Positions 1 through 6,445 of a DNA stretch of 9,596 nucleotides are shown piece by piece. The position numbers and the translations under genes were made by a program. The notes beneath the pieces are model-generated. The model saw only the letters and a list, made by a program, of their open reading frames with translations. It ran no database searches and was not told the DNA's origin. Source of the stretch: Thermoleophilia bacterium (GTDB taxonomy: Bacteria > Actinomycetota > Thermoleophilia > RBG-16-64-13). The stretch's first letter is position 1. Every line of letters starts with the position of its first letter. The stretch spans positions 1-9,596 of the forward strand of contig JAFGIH010000093.1 of the NCBI GenBank assembly GCA_016929985.1, given 5' to 3'.

Positions 1-483
1 CCCGGCCGGGAGGTGGAGGCTGCGAACTCCACCGCGAACGCCGTCGAGCGAGTGGCGTCGTCGAACGAGCCCTGGGCGGCCATCGGCAACCGGCTGGCCG
101 CCGAGAAGTACGGCTGCATCATCCTCCAGGCCGATATCGAAGACCACGGCGACAACGAGACACGCTTCATCTTCCTGGCCCGGCAGCGGGAACGTCAGGA
201 TTGGTTCGAGCCCTACAAGACCTCGGTTGTCTGCGAGATCGCCAAGGACCAGCCCGGGGCCCTTCTGCTGATCCTGCAGGAATTCGCCTTCCGGCACATC
301 AACCTCACCAAGATCGAGTCGCGTCCCTCGAAACGCCGACTGGGCGACTACATCTTCATCGTGGACATGGAGGGCAAGGTAGACGACACGCCCATTGCCG
401 ACGCCATGCGCTGCCTGACATGCAAACTGCCTCGGCTCACGGTCTTGGGCAGCTATCCCGTGGGCCGGCCTTTGAACCGATGA
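1..483 (+). CDS. pheA: Prephenate dehydratase, C-terminal part (5' truncated by window edge)
   Basis: Prephenate dehydratase converts prephenate to phenylpyruvate in phenylalanine synthesis, in the cytoplasm. The reading frame is open from base 1, so the gene starts outside the window; the GTG at 13 is probably an internal valine, because the residues around it (VEAANSTANAVERVA) fit the end of the catalytic domain. The family's catalytic NxTRF signature is present as NETRF at 154-168. A C-terminal ACT regulatory domain follows from about 217, with the ESRP motif at 316-327, which in this family is part of the phenylalanine-binding feedback site. It ends with LGSYP shortly before the TGA stop at 481-483. 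A stand-alone dehydratase or the end of a chorismate mutase fusion are both possible, because the N-terminus is missing. serS follows after 40 nt on the same strand. Confidence 0.93.
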   Translation, partial: PGREVEAANSTANAVERVASSNEPWAAIGNRLAAEKYGCIILQADIEDHGDNETRFIFLARQRERQDWFEPYKTSVVCEIAKDQPGALLLILQEFAFRHINLTKIESRPSKRRLGDYIFIVDMEGKVDDTPIADAMRCLTCKLPRLTVLGSYPVGRPLNR

Positions 484-523
484 CCGGCCCGGACGACAAC
501 CGCATCGGCTCGAGGAGCGTCCT

Positions 524-1798
524 GTGCTAGACATCAGACTTATCCGCAACGACCCCGACGTGGTCCGCGCCGCGCTACACCGCCGTGGCGCTCATGCCGA
601 GGCCGCGCTCGACAAGCTCCTTGGACTGGACCGCTCGCGGCGGGAGATCCTCGTGGCGGTGGAGGAGCGGCGGGCCTTGCGTAACGCGGTGAGCGAGGAG
701 ATCGCCCGTCTGAAGCTTGACAAGGCAGACGCCACCGACAAGATCGCCGCCATGCGCGAAGTGGGCGACGAGATCAAGCGGCTGGAAACGGAGCTCAAGG
801 CCGTGGAGGCTGCGCTGGAGGAGGAGTTGCTGCAAGTGCCCAACCTCCCCGATGCCACTGCTCCCGACGGCGGCGAAAACGACTCGGTGGTCATGTACCA
901 CCGGGGTACTCCCCGCAGCTTCGACTTCGAGCCGCTGGACCACCTCGACTTGGCGGCGCCGCACGACCTCATCGACATGGAGCGGGGAGCGCGCACCTCG
1001 GGGAGCCGCTTCGCTTATGTGAAGGGCGACTTGGTCTTCCTGCAGTTCGCCCTGGTGCAGTTCGCCCTGCACAAGCTGGCTTCCAAAGGTTTTCGCCCGG
1101 TGATCGTGCCGGTGTTGGTGCGTGATGAAGCCATGTACGGCACGGGGTTCTTCCCCACCGACATGCAACAGGTGTACCGCGTGGAAGCCGATGGTCTGAA
1201 TCTGGTCGGCACCTCGGAGGTACCCCTCGCCGCGCTCCACATAGATGAGGTCCTGGACGAGGCAGACCTGCCTGTGCGTTACGTGGGCTATTCCAGCTGC
1301 TTCCGGCGCGAAGCCGGGGCGGCCGGCAAGGATACGCGGGGCATATTCCGTGTGCATCAATTCGACAAGGTGGAGATGTTCAGTTTCTGCGCCCCCGACA
1401 GGTCGATCGAGGAGCACGACTTCATGCGCTCGGTCGAGGAGGAGCTGCTGCAGGACCTGGGACTCCCCTACCGCGCGGTGAACATCGCTGCCGGCGACCT
1501 GGGAGCCTCCGCGGCCAAGAAGTACGACCTGGAGGCTTGGCTCCCCACTCAGCAGCGCTACCGCGAGGTCACGTCGTGCTCTAACTGCACCGATTACCAG
1601 GCGAGGCGTCTGAAGGTGCGGGCCAAGGGCGAGAAGGGCGGACCCTATCTGCTGCACACCCTGAACGGCACGGTGGTGGCCCTCGGACGGACTATGATCG
1701 CCATCATGGAGAACTACCAGACGGAGGAGGGGCTGGTGGAGGTCCCACAGGTACTACGGCCGTTCATGGCCGGCGGCATCGAGAGGATCGGACGATGA
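524..1798 (+). CDS. serS: Seryl-tRNA synthetase
   Basis: This cytoplasmic class II synthetase charges tRNA-Ser with serine using ATP. The 424-residue length is normal for bacterial SerRS. The N-terminus (MLDIRLIRNDPDVVRAAL) is typical and leads into a charged helical region, about residues 30-105, that should form the tRNA-binding coiled coil. The catalytic core shows the TSE serine-binding loop (residues 230-232), motif 2 with FRREAGAAGKDTRG (residues 260-273) and motif 3 with ALGRTMIAIMENYQ (residues 386-399), ending in EVPQVLRPFM. The start is the GTG at 524, chosen because GAGGAG at 512-517 sits 6 nt upstream and the family N-terminus begins there. The stop overlaps the pncA start as ATGA (1795-1798), implying coupled translation. 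A cognate tRNA-Ser lies about 4 kb downstream. A 360-codon antisense frame over this gene is only a GC-driven shadow. Confidence 0.98.
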   Translation: MLDIRLIRNDPDVVRAALHRRGAHAEAALDKLLGLDRSRREILVAVEERRALRNAVSEEIARLKLDKADATDKIAAMREVGDEIKRLETELKAVEAALEEELLQVPNLPDATAPDGGENDSVVMYHRGTPRSFDFEPLDHLDLAAPHDLIDMERGARTSGSRFAYVKGDLVFLQFALVQFALHKLASKGFRPVIVPVLVRDEAMYGTGFFPTDMQQVYRVEADGLNLVGTSEVPLAALHIDEVLDEADLPVRYVGYSSCFRREAGAAGKDTRGIFRVHQFDKVEMFSFCAPDRSIEEHDFMRSVEEELLQDLGLPYRAVNIAAGDLGASAAKKYDLEAWLPTQQRYREVTSCSNCTDYQARRLKVRAKGEKGGPYLLHTLNGTVVALGRTMIAIMENYQTEEGLVEVPQVLRPFMAGGIERIGR

Positions 1799-2442
1799 GC
1801 GACGTCGTCCTCACCGGAGCGCACGACGCCCTCATCGTCGTGGATGTTCAACAAGATTTCTGCGCGGGCGGTAGCCTGCCCGTCCCCGGCGGCGAGGAGG
1901 TCATCCCCGTCATCAACCGCGTCGTCCCCTGTTTCGGACGCTGGATCTACACGCGCGACTGGCATCCCGCCGATCATGCCAGCTTCTCCGACCATCCGGA
2001 CTTCCGCGACGGCTCTTGGCCGCCTCATTGCGTGCAGGGCACCCCGGGGTCCGACTGGTGCAAGAGTCTCGACATGCCCATGAATGCCATCTTGGTGACC
2101 AAGGGCGACGATCCCCAGCACGAGGCCTACAGCGCGTTCCAGATTGCGCGCCTCGACCTCGCCGCGTTCCTCCACGGGCATCATGTGGATCGTGTCTTCA
2201 TCGCAGGGCTCGCCACCGAGTACTGTGTGCGACAGACCGCCCTCGACGCCCGGGCAGCCGGCTTCACGGTCTACCTGATAGAAGACGGGGTCCGTGGCAT
2301 CACCAAACAGGGAACGGGGCGCGCACTGGCAGAGATGCAGAAGGCCGGCGTGATCCTCATCCGCTCCGACCAGATCGAGGATTCCGGCGAACGGCCCGCG
2401 CCCGCGTACGACGAGCACGGCGACCCCATCGACGACGACTGA
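1795..2442 (+). CDS. pncA: Nicotinamidase (isochorismatase-fold amidohydrolase)
   Basis: It deamidates nicotinamide to nicotinate, the first step of the deamidating NAD salvage route, in the cytoplasm. The 215-residue protein has the cysteine-hydrolase triad expected from comparison with Mycobacterium PncA: Asp17 in IVVDVQQDF, Lys103 in LVTKGDD and nucleophile Cys144 in ATEYCVRQTALDA. Likely metal ligands are Asp55, His57 and His61 in RDWHPADHASF, plus His78 in WPPHCV. The ATG at 1795 overlaps the serS stop by 4 nt and is preceded by GAGAGG at 1781-1786. The acidic tail after residue 195 is longer than in many homologues. The following gene, pncB, uses the nicotinate produced here and starts on the last base of this stop codon, which strongly supports the call over a generic isochorismatase. 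Confidence 0.95.
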   Translation: MSDVVLTGAHDALIVVDVQQDFCAGGSLPVPGGEEVIPVINRVVPCFGRWIYTRDWHPADHASFSDHPDFRDGSWPPHCVQGTPGSDWCKSLDMPMNAILVTKGDDPQHEAYSAFQIARLDLAAFLHGHHVDRVFIAGLATEYCVRQTALDARAAGFTVYLIEDGVRGITKQGTGRALAEMQKAGVILIRSDQIEDSGERPAPAYDEHGDPIDDD

Positions 2443-3956
2443 TGGACCGCGACGTCACAGAGCGCTGGGTGAAGCGCGAGAACCTGGCCCTCCTCACCGA
2501 CTACTACCAGCTCACCATGATGGGGGGATACTGGAAGACGGGCCGCACCGACATCAAGGCCTGCTTCAACTACACCTTTCGCGAACTCCCCCCGGACAAC
2601 GGCTTCGCCATCACCGCCGGGCTGGAGCAGCTGCTCGATCTGGTGGAGGGCCTCCGCTTCTCCGACCAGGACCTCGCGTATCTGGAAAGTCTGGGCTCCT
2701 TCGACAAGGGGTTTCTCGACTATCTCAAGGATTTCCGGCCGACTTGCACCATCCAGGCAGTGCCGGAAGGCACGGCGGTCTTCGCTCACGAACCCGTCGT
2801 GCAGGTTGAGGGGCCTCTCATCGAGGCGCAGCTGCTGGAGACCGCCGTCCTCAACGCCCTCAACTACCAGACCCTCATCGCCACCAAAGCAGCTCGCATA
2901 CGGCTGGCCTGCGGCGACGACAACCTGGTGGAGTTCGGGTTACGCCGCGCCCAGGGCCCCGACGGCGGCCTGAGCGGCTCCCGCGCGGCCTACATAGGGG
3001 GTACCGACAGCACCTCCAACGTGCTGGCCGGCAAGGCCTTCGGCATCCCGGTACGCGGCACGCACGCCCACTCGTGGGTGATGAGCTTCGACAACGAGCT
3101 CGATGCCTTCCGCGCCTACGCCGCCTGTTATGACGACCCCATCCTGCTGCTCGACACGTACGACACGCTGACGTCCGGTCTTCCCAACGCGGTCACCGTG
3201 TTTAAAGAACTGCGAGCGGCGGGCAAGACGGTGCGTCCCTCGGTGCGGCTCGACTCCGGCGACCTGGCCCGGCTCAGCAAGGCGGCCCAGCGCATGTTCG
3301 CCGAGGCCGGGTTCCCCGATCCGCTCATCGTCGCCTCGAACGAACTCGACGAAGACCTCATCGCGGACCTCAAGCGCCAAGGCGCGCCCATCAATGTCTG
3401 GGGAGTGGGCACCCACCTCATCACCTCCTCCGACCATCCGGCTCTCGGCGGCGTCTACAAGTTGGTGGCGGTGCGCGACGGCGACGGCGCCTGGGAGCCG
3501 CGCATCAAGCTCTCATCCAACCCGGCCAAGATGACCGACCCGGGCCGCAAGCGGGTAGTGCGCTACTACGACGGCGGCGGCCGGCCCCTGGCCGACCTCA
3601 TCCGCCTCTATGACGAGGCTCCTGACGCCATCGATCCGGGACAGCCGGCCAAGCCGGTGCCGTTCGCTGAGCGGCAGGACCTCTCCTTCCTGCGCGCCGT
3701 GTGGGACGCCACCCGCTGCGAGGACCTACTCCAGACGGTCATGCGCGACGGCAAGCGCGTCGCGCCCTCGCCTTCTTTGGAAGCGGTCCGCGAACGCGCC
3801 CGGGCACAGGTCGCCGCGCTGCCTGAGGAGCTGCGCAGACTCCGCAACCCGGAGATCTACGCGGTGGGGTTGTCGCCTCGTCTGGCGGCCGAGAAGGTGC
3901 GCCTGGTACGACAGGCCCCGGGCGTGCTCACCCCCGGCCCGGCCACGGGCGCCTAG
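2442..3956 (+). CDS. pncB: Nicotinate phosphoribosyltransferase
   Basis: It joins nicotinate to phosphoribosyl pyrophosphate to give nicotinate mononucleotide (Preiss-Handler NAD salvage). The chosen start at 2442 gives 504 residues, a usual length for the longer bacterial form. The frame is open further upstream (from 2016), but that part only overlaps pncA in another frame. Family motifs in order are LLTDYYQLTM (17-26), FNYTFRELP (42-50), EFGLRRAQGPDG (164-175), GGTDSTSN (186-193), GTHAHSWV (206-213, with His210 the likely phosphorylated histidine), RLDSGDLA (269-276), GVGTHL (321-326) and KLSSNPAKMTDPG (356-368). No convincing ribosome site precedes the ATG; the TGATG junction with pncA suggests translation by reinitiation. 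Residues from about 395 on are a less conserved C-terminal region. The stop lies one base from the stop of the convergent thioesterase gene. Confidence 0.95.
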   Translation: MDRDVTERWVKRENLALLTDYYQLTMMGGYWKTGRTDIKACFNYTFRELPPDNGFAITAGLEQLLDLVEGLRFSDQDLAYLESLGSFDKGFLDYLKDFRPTCTIQAVPEGTAVFAHEPVVQVEGPLIEAQLLETAVLNALNYQTLIATKAARIRLACGDDNLVEFGLRRAQGPDGGLSGSRAAYIGGTDSTSNVLAGKAFGIPVRGTHAHSWVMSFDNELDAFRAYAACYDDPILLLDTYDTLTSGLPNAVTVFKELRAAGKTVRPSVRLDSGDLARLSKAAQRMFAEAGFPDPLIVASNELDEDLIADLKRQGAPINVWGVGTHLITSSDHPALGGVYKLVAVRDGDGAWEPRIKLSSNPAKMTDPGRKRVVRYYDGGGRPLADLIRLYDEAPDAIDPGQPAKPVPFAERQDLSFLRAVWDATRCEDLLQTVMRDGKRVAPSPSLEAVRERARAQVAALPEELRRLRNPEIYAVGLSPRLAAEKVRLVRQAPGVLTPGPATGA

Positions 3957-3957
3957 C

Positions 3958-4371
3958 CTAGCAGACGCGTCTCGCCGGGGCGGCCTCTCCCACGGGGATG
4001 GCGGTCGCCTGGCCCTTGGCCAGCAGCTTGCCCTCCGGCCCCAGGGTCAGCAGATCCACGACCATGAGGCGCCGGCCCGCGTGAAGCAGGCGGCATTCGG
4101 CCGTGACCTTCTCCCCGAGCTTGGCGGAGCGGAATTGGCTGATACTCCACTGCACCGCCACCGCGTCGATGCGGGCGTTGACCGTGAGAGCGAAAGCGAC
4201 ATCCATGAGCGCGAACATGAACCCGCCGTGGGCCAGATCGTGGAGTTGCAGGAAGTCCTTTTGCACCACAGCTGAGACGCGGGAGAGGCTCTCTGAGGCC
4301 TCCTCCACCTGCATCCCGAAGAGCCGGATCATGCTGTCGGTCTCGATGGCGTGTTGGAGTCGTTCGTTCAT
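3958..4371 (-). CDS. PaaI/YdiI-like hotdog-fold thioesterase
   Basis: This is a 137-residue protein of the PaaI-type hotdog family, whose members hydrolyse acyl- or aryl-CoA thioesters. The signature LHDLAHGGFMFALMDVAFAL spans residues 43-62. It includes the HGG turn (48-50) and an acidic residue, Asp57, in the position that usually lies on the active-site helix. The strands that follow (VAVQWSISQFRSAKLGEKV) fit the central hotdog sheet. The substrate cannot be read from the sequence. Some PaaI proteins belong to phenylacetate degradation, but no such genes are nearby, so I give no gene symbol. The ATG at 4371 starts one base after the stop of a small membrane-protein gene, so the two are probably co-translated. 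Its own ribosome site is weak (TAGGA directly at the start). Confidence 0.88.
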   Translation of the reverse strand: MNERLQHAIETDSMIRLFGMQVEEASESLSRVSAVVQKDFLQLHDLAHGGFMFALMDVAFALTVNARIDAVAVQWSISQFRSAKLGEKVTAECRLLHAGRRLMVVDLLTLGPEGKLLAKGQATAIPVGEAAPARRVC

Positions 4372-4372
4372 C

Positions 4373-4558
4373 CTAGAACTGGGCGCTTCCGATGAACGCT
4401 AAGGCCACCATTGCCGCCACCGTGGCGAAGGAAGCGATGAAAGCGGCCTTGACTCTGAAGCCACGCCGGCGACGGCTCTGATTGTCACTCAGGCCCATCC
4501 CGGGCCGGTGAACGGCCGACTGATAGCCCCGCACTCCGCCCATATACGCTGGTTTCAT
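4373..4558 (-). CDS. Small single-pass membrane protein (61 aa), hypothetical
   Basis: I do not recognise a family. An in-frame extension to 4660 is possible, but the ATG at 4558 is preferred because a clear GGAGG (4565-4569) lies 6 nt upstream of it. The resulting 61-residue protein has a polar, basic N-terminal half with an Arg cluster at residues 29-36 (SRRRRGFRVK). One hydrophobic segment follows, about residues 38-57 (AAFIASFATVAAMVALAFIG), with almost no tail. The positive-inside rule predicts a cytoplasmic N-terminus and a C-terminal anchor. Its stop is one base from the thioesterase start, so it may anchor or couple with that enzyme, but this is inference from position only. The strong ribosome site and tight coupling are the reasons to accept it as a real gene. 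Confidence 0.6.
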   Translation of the reverse strand: MKPAYMGGVRGYQSAVHRPGMGLSDNQSRRRRGFRVKAAFIASFATVAAMVALAFIGSAQF

Positions 4559-4564
4559 CCGCAG

Positions 4565-4569
4565 CCTCC
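4565..4569 (-). promoter_or_regulatory. Ribosome binding site deciding the 61-aa gene start
   Basis: GGAGG on the reverse strand lies 6 nt before the ATG at 4558. It is the best Shine-Dalgarno match on this strand in the intergenic region and argues against the longer in-frame start at 4660. Confidence 0.6.
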
Positions 4570-4654
4570 GAAGTCCACAAGAGCCGACACGTTCCCTGAT
4601 CTCTATTTCGGCATGATTTCGCCGGTCTTGAGAGCTTTCCTCCGGCCGGTCGGT

Positions 4655-4682
4655 TTGCATTTGCCGCTCCAGCGTCTACCAT
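4655..4682 (+). promoter_or_regulatory. Possible sigma-70-type promoter for the zinc-ribbon/CD225 pair
   Basis: TTGCAT (4655-4660) and TACCAT (4677-4682) are separated by 16 nt and lie about 45 bp upstream of the first CD225-type gene start. Each hexamer keeps the key consensus bases but is imperfect, so this is only a candidate. The region 4559-4728 must hold the divergent promoters for both strands; I see no clear reverse-strand promoter in it. Confidence 0.3.
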
Positions 4683-4728
4683 TGCATGTGCTCACAGAGA
4701 CCCGAGGACCATGCAGAGGGAGACGCAG

Positions 4729-5253
4729 ATGTACTGCCCGCAGTGCGGCGGAGCCAACGAAGACACGGCCGGAGTGTGCAGCACGTGCGGCCTGGACCTC
4801 GAGCACTACCGCGAGCAATGGAGAGACACAGGGGCTCGGGCGGTCGAGCAGGTCGGTGCTGAAGAGTATCCGGCAGGATCGATGGGATACTCCCCGCCGC
4901 CTTACCAGCATCAATACCAGGGTGCATACCAGGCGCCTCCCTACGCACCGTCGCCGTACCGGCAGACGGGCCAGCCCGGTGCTATCCCTCATATCCCCAG
5001 CTACTTGGGATGGGCCATCGCGGTGCTCATCCTGTGCTTCTGGCCCACCGGCATCGCGGCCGTGGTCTACGCCAGCCAGGTGGACAACAAGCTGATACGA
5101 GGCGACGTAGCCGGAGCCCGCGAATCGTCGCGCAAGGCGAAGATGTGGTGCTGGATCTCATTCGGCATCGCGATAGGGTTCGTGGTGTTGGCGATCGTGA
5201 TCGCTGTCATCGCCGTCGTCGCGTTCAGCGGATCGAGCGTTTACACGTTCTAA
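4729..5253 (+). CDS. Zinc-ribbon CD225/dispanin-type membrane protein, copy 1
   Basis: The 174-residue protein has three parts. Residues 1-24 are a zinc ribbon, MYCPQCGG, with Cys3, Cys6, Cys17 and Cys20. Residues about 25-88 are a Tyr/Pro/Gln-rich disordered linker. Residues about 90-165 match the CD225/dispanin fold: a first hydrophobic helix ([23 protein letters not shown]), a polar loop with the hallmark [16 protein letters not shown], then a second long hydrophobic helix. The start at 4729 is preferred over the ATG at 4711, because AGAGGGAG precedes it and the downstream paralogue also begins MYCPxCG. CD225 proteins include the animal interferon-induced IFITMs, which act on membranes; bacterial members are mostly uncharacterised and no specific function can be given. 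The gene is followed after 31 nt by its paralogue, so the two likely form an operon. Confidence 0.85.
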   Translation: MYCPQCGGANEDTAGVCSTCGLDLEHYREQWRDTGARAVEQVGAEEYPAGSMGYSPPPYQHQYQGAYQAPPYAPSPYRQTGQPGAIPHIPSYLGWAIAVLILCFWPTGIAAVVYASQVDNKLIRGDVAGARESSRKAKMWCWISFGIAIGFVVLAIVIAVIAVVAFSGSSVYTF

Positions 5254-5270
5254 CGGTGCAGCAACAGGCC

Positions 5271-5278
5271 AAAGGAGG
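5271..5278 (+). promoter_or_regulatory. Strong ribosome binding site of CD225 copy 2
   Basis: AAAGGAGG lies 6 nt before the ATG at 5285 and is the strongest Shine-Dalgarno match I found in the window. It shows that translation of the second, frame-disrupted copy is set up to be efficient. Confidence 0.75.
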
Positions 5279-5284
5279 CCGGAG

Positions 5285-5778
5285 ATGTATTGCCCGAAGT
5301 GCGGGGCCAGCAACGAAGACGCCGCGCAATACTGCGCGGCCTGCGGGCTGGACCTGAGTCCCTATAGGCAGCCCGCCCCCCCGGACAGCAGACCTATCAG
5401 CAGCCGGCGCAGCAGGCGCCGTCATTTCAGCAGCCCTACCAGTCGCAGCCGTATCAACAGCCCTACCAGCAACCCTATCAGGCGCAGCAGTACCGGACGC
5501 CCGGGTATGGGGCGGTACCGAACATCCCCAGCTATATGGGTTGGGCTATCGCCGTGCTCATCCTCTGCTTCTGGCCGACGGGCATCGCGGCCGTTGTCCA
5601 CGCCAGCCGGGTCAACAGCCGCCTGGCTCTCGGCGACATCGCGGGGGCGCAGGAGTCATCCCGCAAGGCCAAGATGTGGTGTTGGATCACGTTCGGAATC
5701 GCCGTCCTCTGGGTGGTCATCGTGGTCATCGCCATCGCAGCCGGCGGGTTGACGGCCTCCGGCTACTTCTACAACTAG
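5285..5778 (+). pseudogene. Zinc-ribbon CD225/dispanin-type protein, copy 2, frame broken at a 7-C run
   Basis: This paralogue of the preceding gene has the same order of parts, but in two reading frames. From ATG 5285 the frame gives the zinc ribbon ([20 protein letters not shown], Cys3/6/17/20) and then loses similarity after the run of seven C at 5376-5382. The frame shifted by -1 from there reads a Gln/Pro/Tyr-rich linker and the whole CD225 domain ([18 protein letters not shown], then [16 protein letters not shown] and a second helix), ending at the TAG at 5776-5778. One extra C would restore a protein of about 164 residues. Left unshifted, the first frame runs on to 5752 as an Arg/Ser-rich tail without similarity. 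Both halves are well preserved, so a sequencing or assembly error, a recent mutation, phase variation or programmed -1 slippage are all possible. A strong ribosome site (AAAGGAGG) supports expression. Confidence 0.8.
5431..5481 (+). repeat. 12-bp coding repeat encoding QPYQ units
   Basis: Near-identical units CAGCCCTACCAG, CAGCCGTATCAA, CAGCCCTACCAG and CAACCCTATCAG lie at 5431-5442, 5446-5457, 5458-5469 and 5470-5481. In the frame of the CD225 half they encode [12 protein letters not shown] and QPYQ. The differences fall at third codon positions, which suggests selection on the peptide in this frame and supports the frame assignment of the disrupted gene. Confidence 0.75.
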
Positions 5779-5798
5779 GACATCCGTCAGAAGCCTCG

Positions 5799-5829
5799 CC
5801 CCTGCCGCGGTCCCTGGCCGCGGCAGGGG
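5799..5829 (+). terminator. Strong hairpin, probable terminator after the CD225 pair
   Basis: CCCCTGCCGCGG (5799-5810) and CCGCGGCAGGGG (5818-5829) form a perfect 12-bp stem with a 7-nt loop, 20 nt after the stop of the second CD225 copy. No run of T follows, only TTATACT. It is therefore either a U-less terminator of the kind proposed in high-GC bacteria or a structure protecting the 3' end. TATACT at 5831-5836 could also serve as the -10 element of the tRNA gene, though no good -35 is visible. Confidence 0.6.
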
Positions 5830-5846
5830 TTATACTCGCTCTGCGC

Positions 5847-5933
5847 GGAGGGGTGGCAGAGCTCGGTTGAATGCACCGGTCTTGAAAACCGGCAGGCCGC
5901 AAGGTCTCGCGGGTTCGAATCCCGCCCCCTCCG
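5847..5933 (+). tRNA. tRNA-Ser, anticodon UGA
   Basis: The 87-nt sequence folds as a class II tRNA. The acceptor stem is GGAGGGG (5847-5853) with CCCCTCC (5926-5932) and a G discriminator at 5933. The D arm follows, and the anticodon stem CCGGT/ACCGG encloses the loop CTTGAAA, giving anticodon TGA, which reads UCN serine codons, chiefly UCA. A long variable arm typical of tRNA-Ser comes next, then the T arm GCGGG-TTCGAAT-CCCGC (5909-5925). The 3' CCA is not encoded (CCT follows). It is the last feature before the apparently acquired region, and tRNA genes are common integration sites. Confidence 0.97.
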
Positions 5934-6101
5934 CCTTTGTTTGCAGGGCTATTATTGGCGGCTGGACTCTCCAGCTGCCGCGGCACTTCGCCAACCGAGC
6001 CTGATTGAGCAGCGCCATTCGAGGGGCATCCAGGCGCACCCTAGATTCCCAAGCGTGACGATTGTGCGGAACACAGGCCAACGTTCTTCAATCGCGCCGG
6101 C
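5934..6101. other. Intergenic stretch between tRNA-Ser and transposase remnant
   Basis: I see no gene, RNA or clear terminator here. Reverse-strand frames across the tRNA and this region are the familiar artefact of translating a tRNA-Ser antisense. No duplicate of the tRNA 3' end is visible in it. Confidence 0.5.
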
Positions 6102-6359
6102 CTAGACTGGCGGCTCTATGGCCTTAGCCAGCGACTCAGCACTCATGTAGCGGCGGGCCACCCGCCACTCGTCGTGTTGTTCGGCCAAGACAGTCCCCAC
6201 CAGACGGATGACGGAAGCACTATCGGGAAAGATGCCCACGACGTCGCTTCTGCGGCGGAGCTTTCGGTTGAAGTGTTTCGGAGGGTCGTTCGACCGGATC
6301 TGCCGCCAACGCTCTGTGGAGAATGGGGCTGGAGGCGGTGATGTCCGGCGCGGCATCAT
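6102..6359 (-). mobile_element. IS256-family transposase remnant (C-terminal fragment)
   Basis: The 85-residue frame matches only the C-terminal end of IS256/mutator-type transposases, which are normally about 400 residues. Recognisable pieces are [12 protein letters not shown] (start about 6320), [31 protein letters not shown] and [13 protein letters not shown], ending at a TAG (6102-6104). The family motif NPxERxNxExRRR here reads [14 protein letters not shown], so both usual Glu positions are Lys, which suggests a lost catalytic acid. The N-terminal and central parts, with the first catalytic Asp residues, are absent upstream, and I found no terminal inverted repeats. It is a dead fragment marking past insertion or rearrangement between the tRNA and the NRPS gene. 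Confidence 0.8.
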
Positions 6360-6361
6360 TG

Positions 6362-6376
6362 AGACTGTCGCAGTCT
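6362..6376. repeat. Inverted repeat AGACTG-TCG-CAGTCT
   Basis: Perfect 6-bp arms are separated by 3 bp, about 160 bp upstream of the NRPS start. The arms share the AGACT/AGTCT core with a second dyad downstream. It could be an operator or a small hairpin; the function is unknown. Confidence 0.4.
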
Positions 6377-6433
6377 AGTCGAGAAAGTTCAACGAAACCA
6401 GGGTAACTCCAGTACCATTCGCTACCCTTGTGT

Positions 6434-6445
6434 AGACTAAAGTCT
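6434..6445. repeat. Inverted repeat AGACT-AA-AGTCT
   Basis: Perfect 5-bp arms are separated by 2 bp, about 70 bp after the first dyad and about 85 bp before the NRPS start. It has the same core half-site as that dyad. A lone AGTCT at 6508-6512 follows at a similar spacing, just before the NRPS ribosome site. It is a possible regulator binding site. Confidence 0.4.

Noticed and set aside
575..1657. A 360-codon reverse-strand frame opposite serS
   Set aside because: It lies wholly inside a certain serS gene and has low-complexity His/Val/Leu-rich composition with no recognisable domain; long antisense frames are common in GC-rich DNA.
2016..2441. Upstream extension of pncB within pncA
   Set aside because: The extension is Arg-rich shadow sequence of pncA; nicotinate phosphoribosyltransferases begin shortly before the LLTDYYQLTM motif, which fits the ATG at 2442.
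3610..4275. Forward 221-codon frame across the pncB end and the thioesterase
   Set aside because: It overlaps two well-supported genes on opposite strands and has Arg/Ser-rich shadow composition.
5431..5481. Short tandem repeats considered as a CRISPR or regulatory array
   Set aside because: Units are 12 bp, contiguous, without spacers, and encode QPYQ in the frame of the CD225 domain, so they are coding linker repeats.
5726..5986. Reverse-strand 86-codon frame over the hairpin and tRNA
   Set aside because: It is another antisense translation of the tRNA and terminator, with no protein family resemblance.
5830..6081. Reverse-strand 83-codon frame containing AGFEPARPCGLPVFKTGAF
   Set aside because: This is the well-known spurious peptide from translating the antisense strand of tRNA-Ser.
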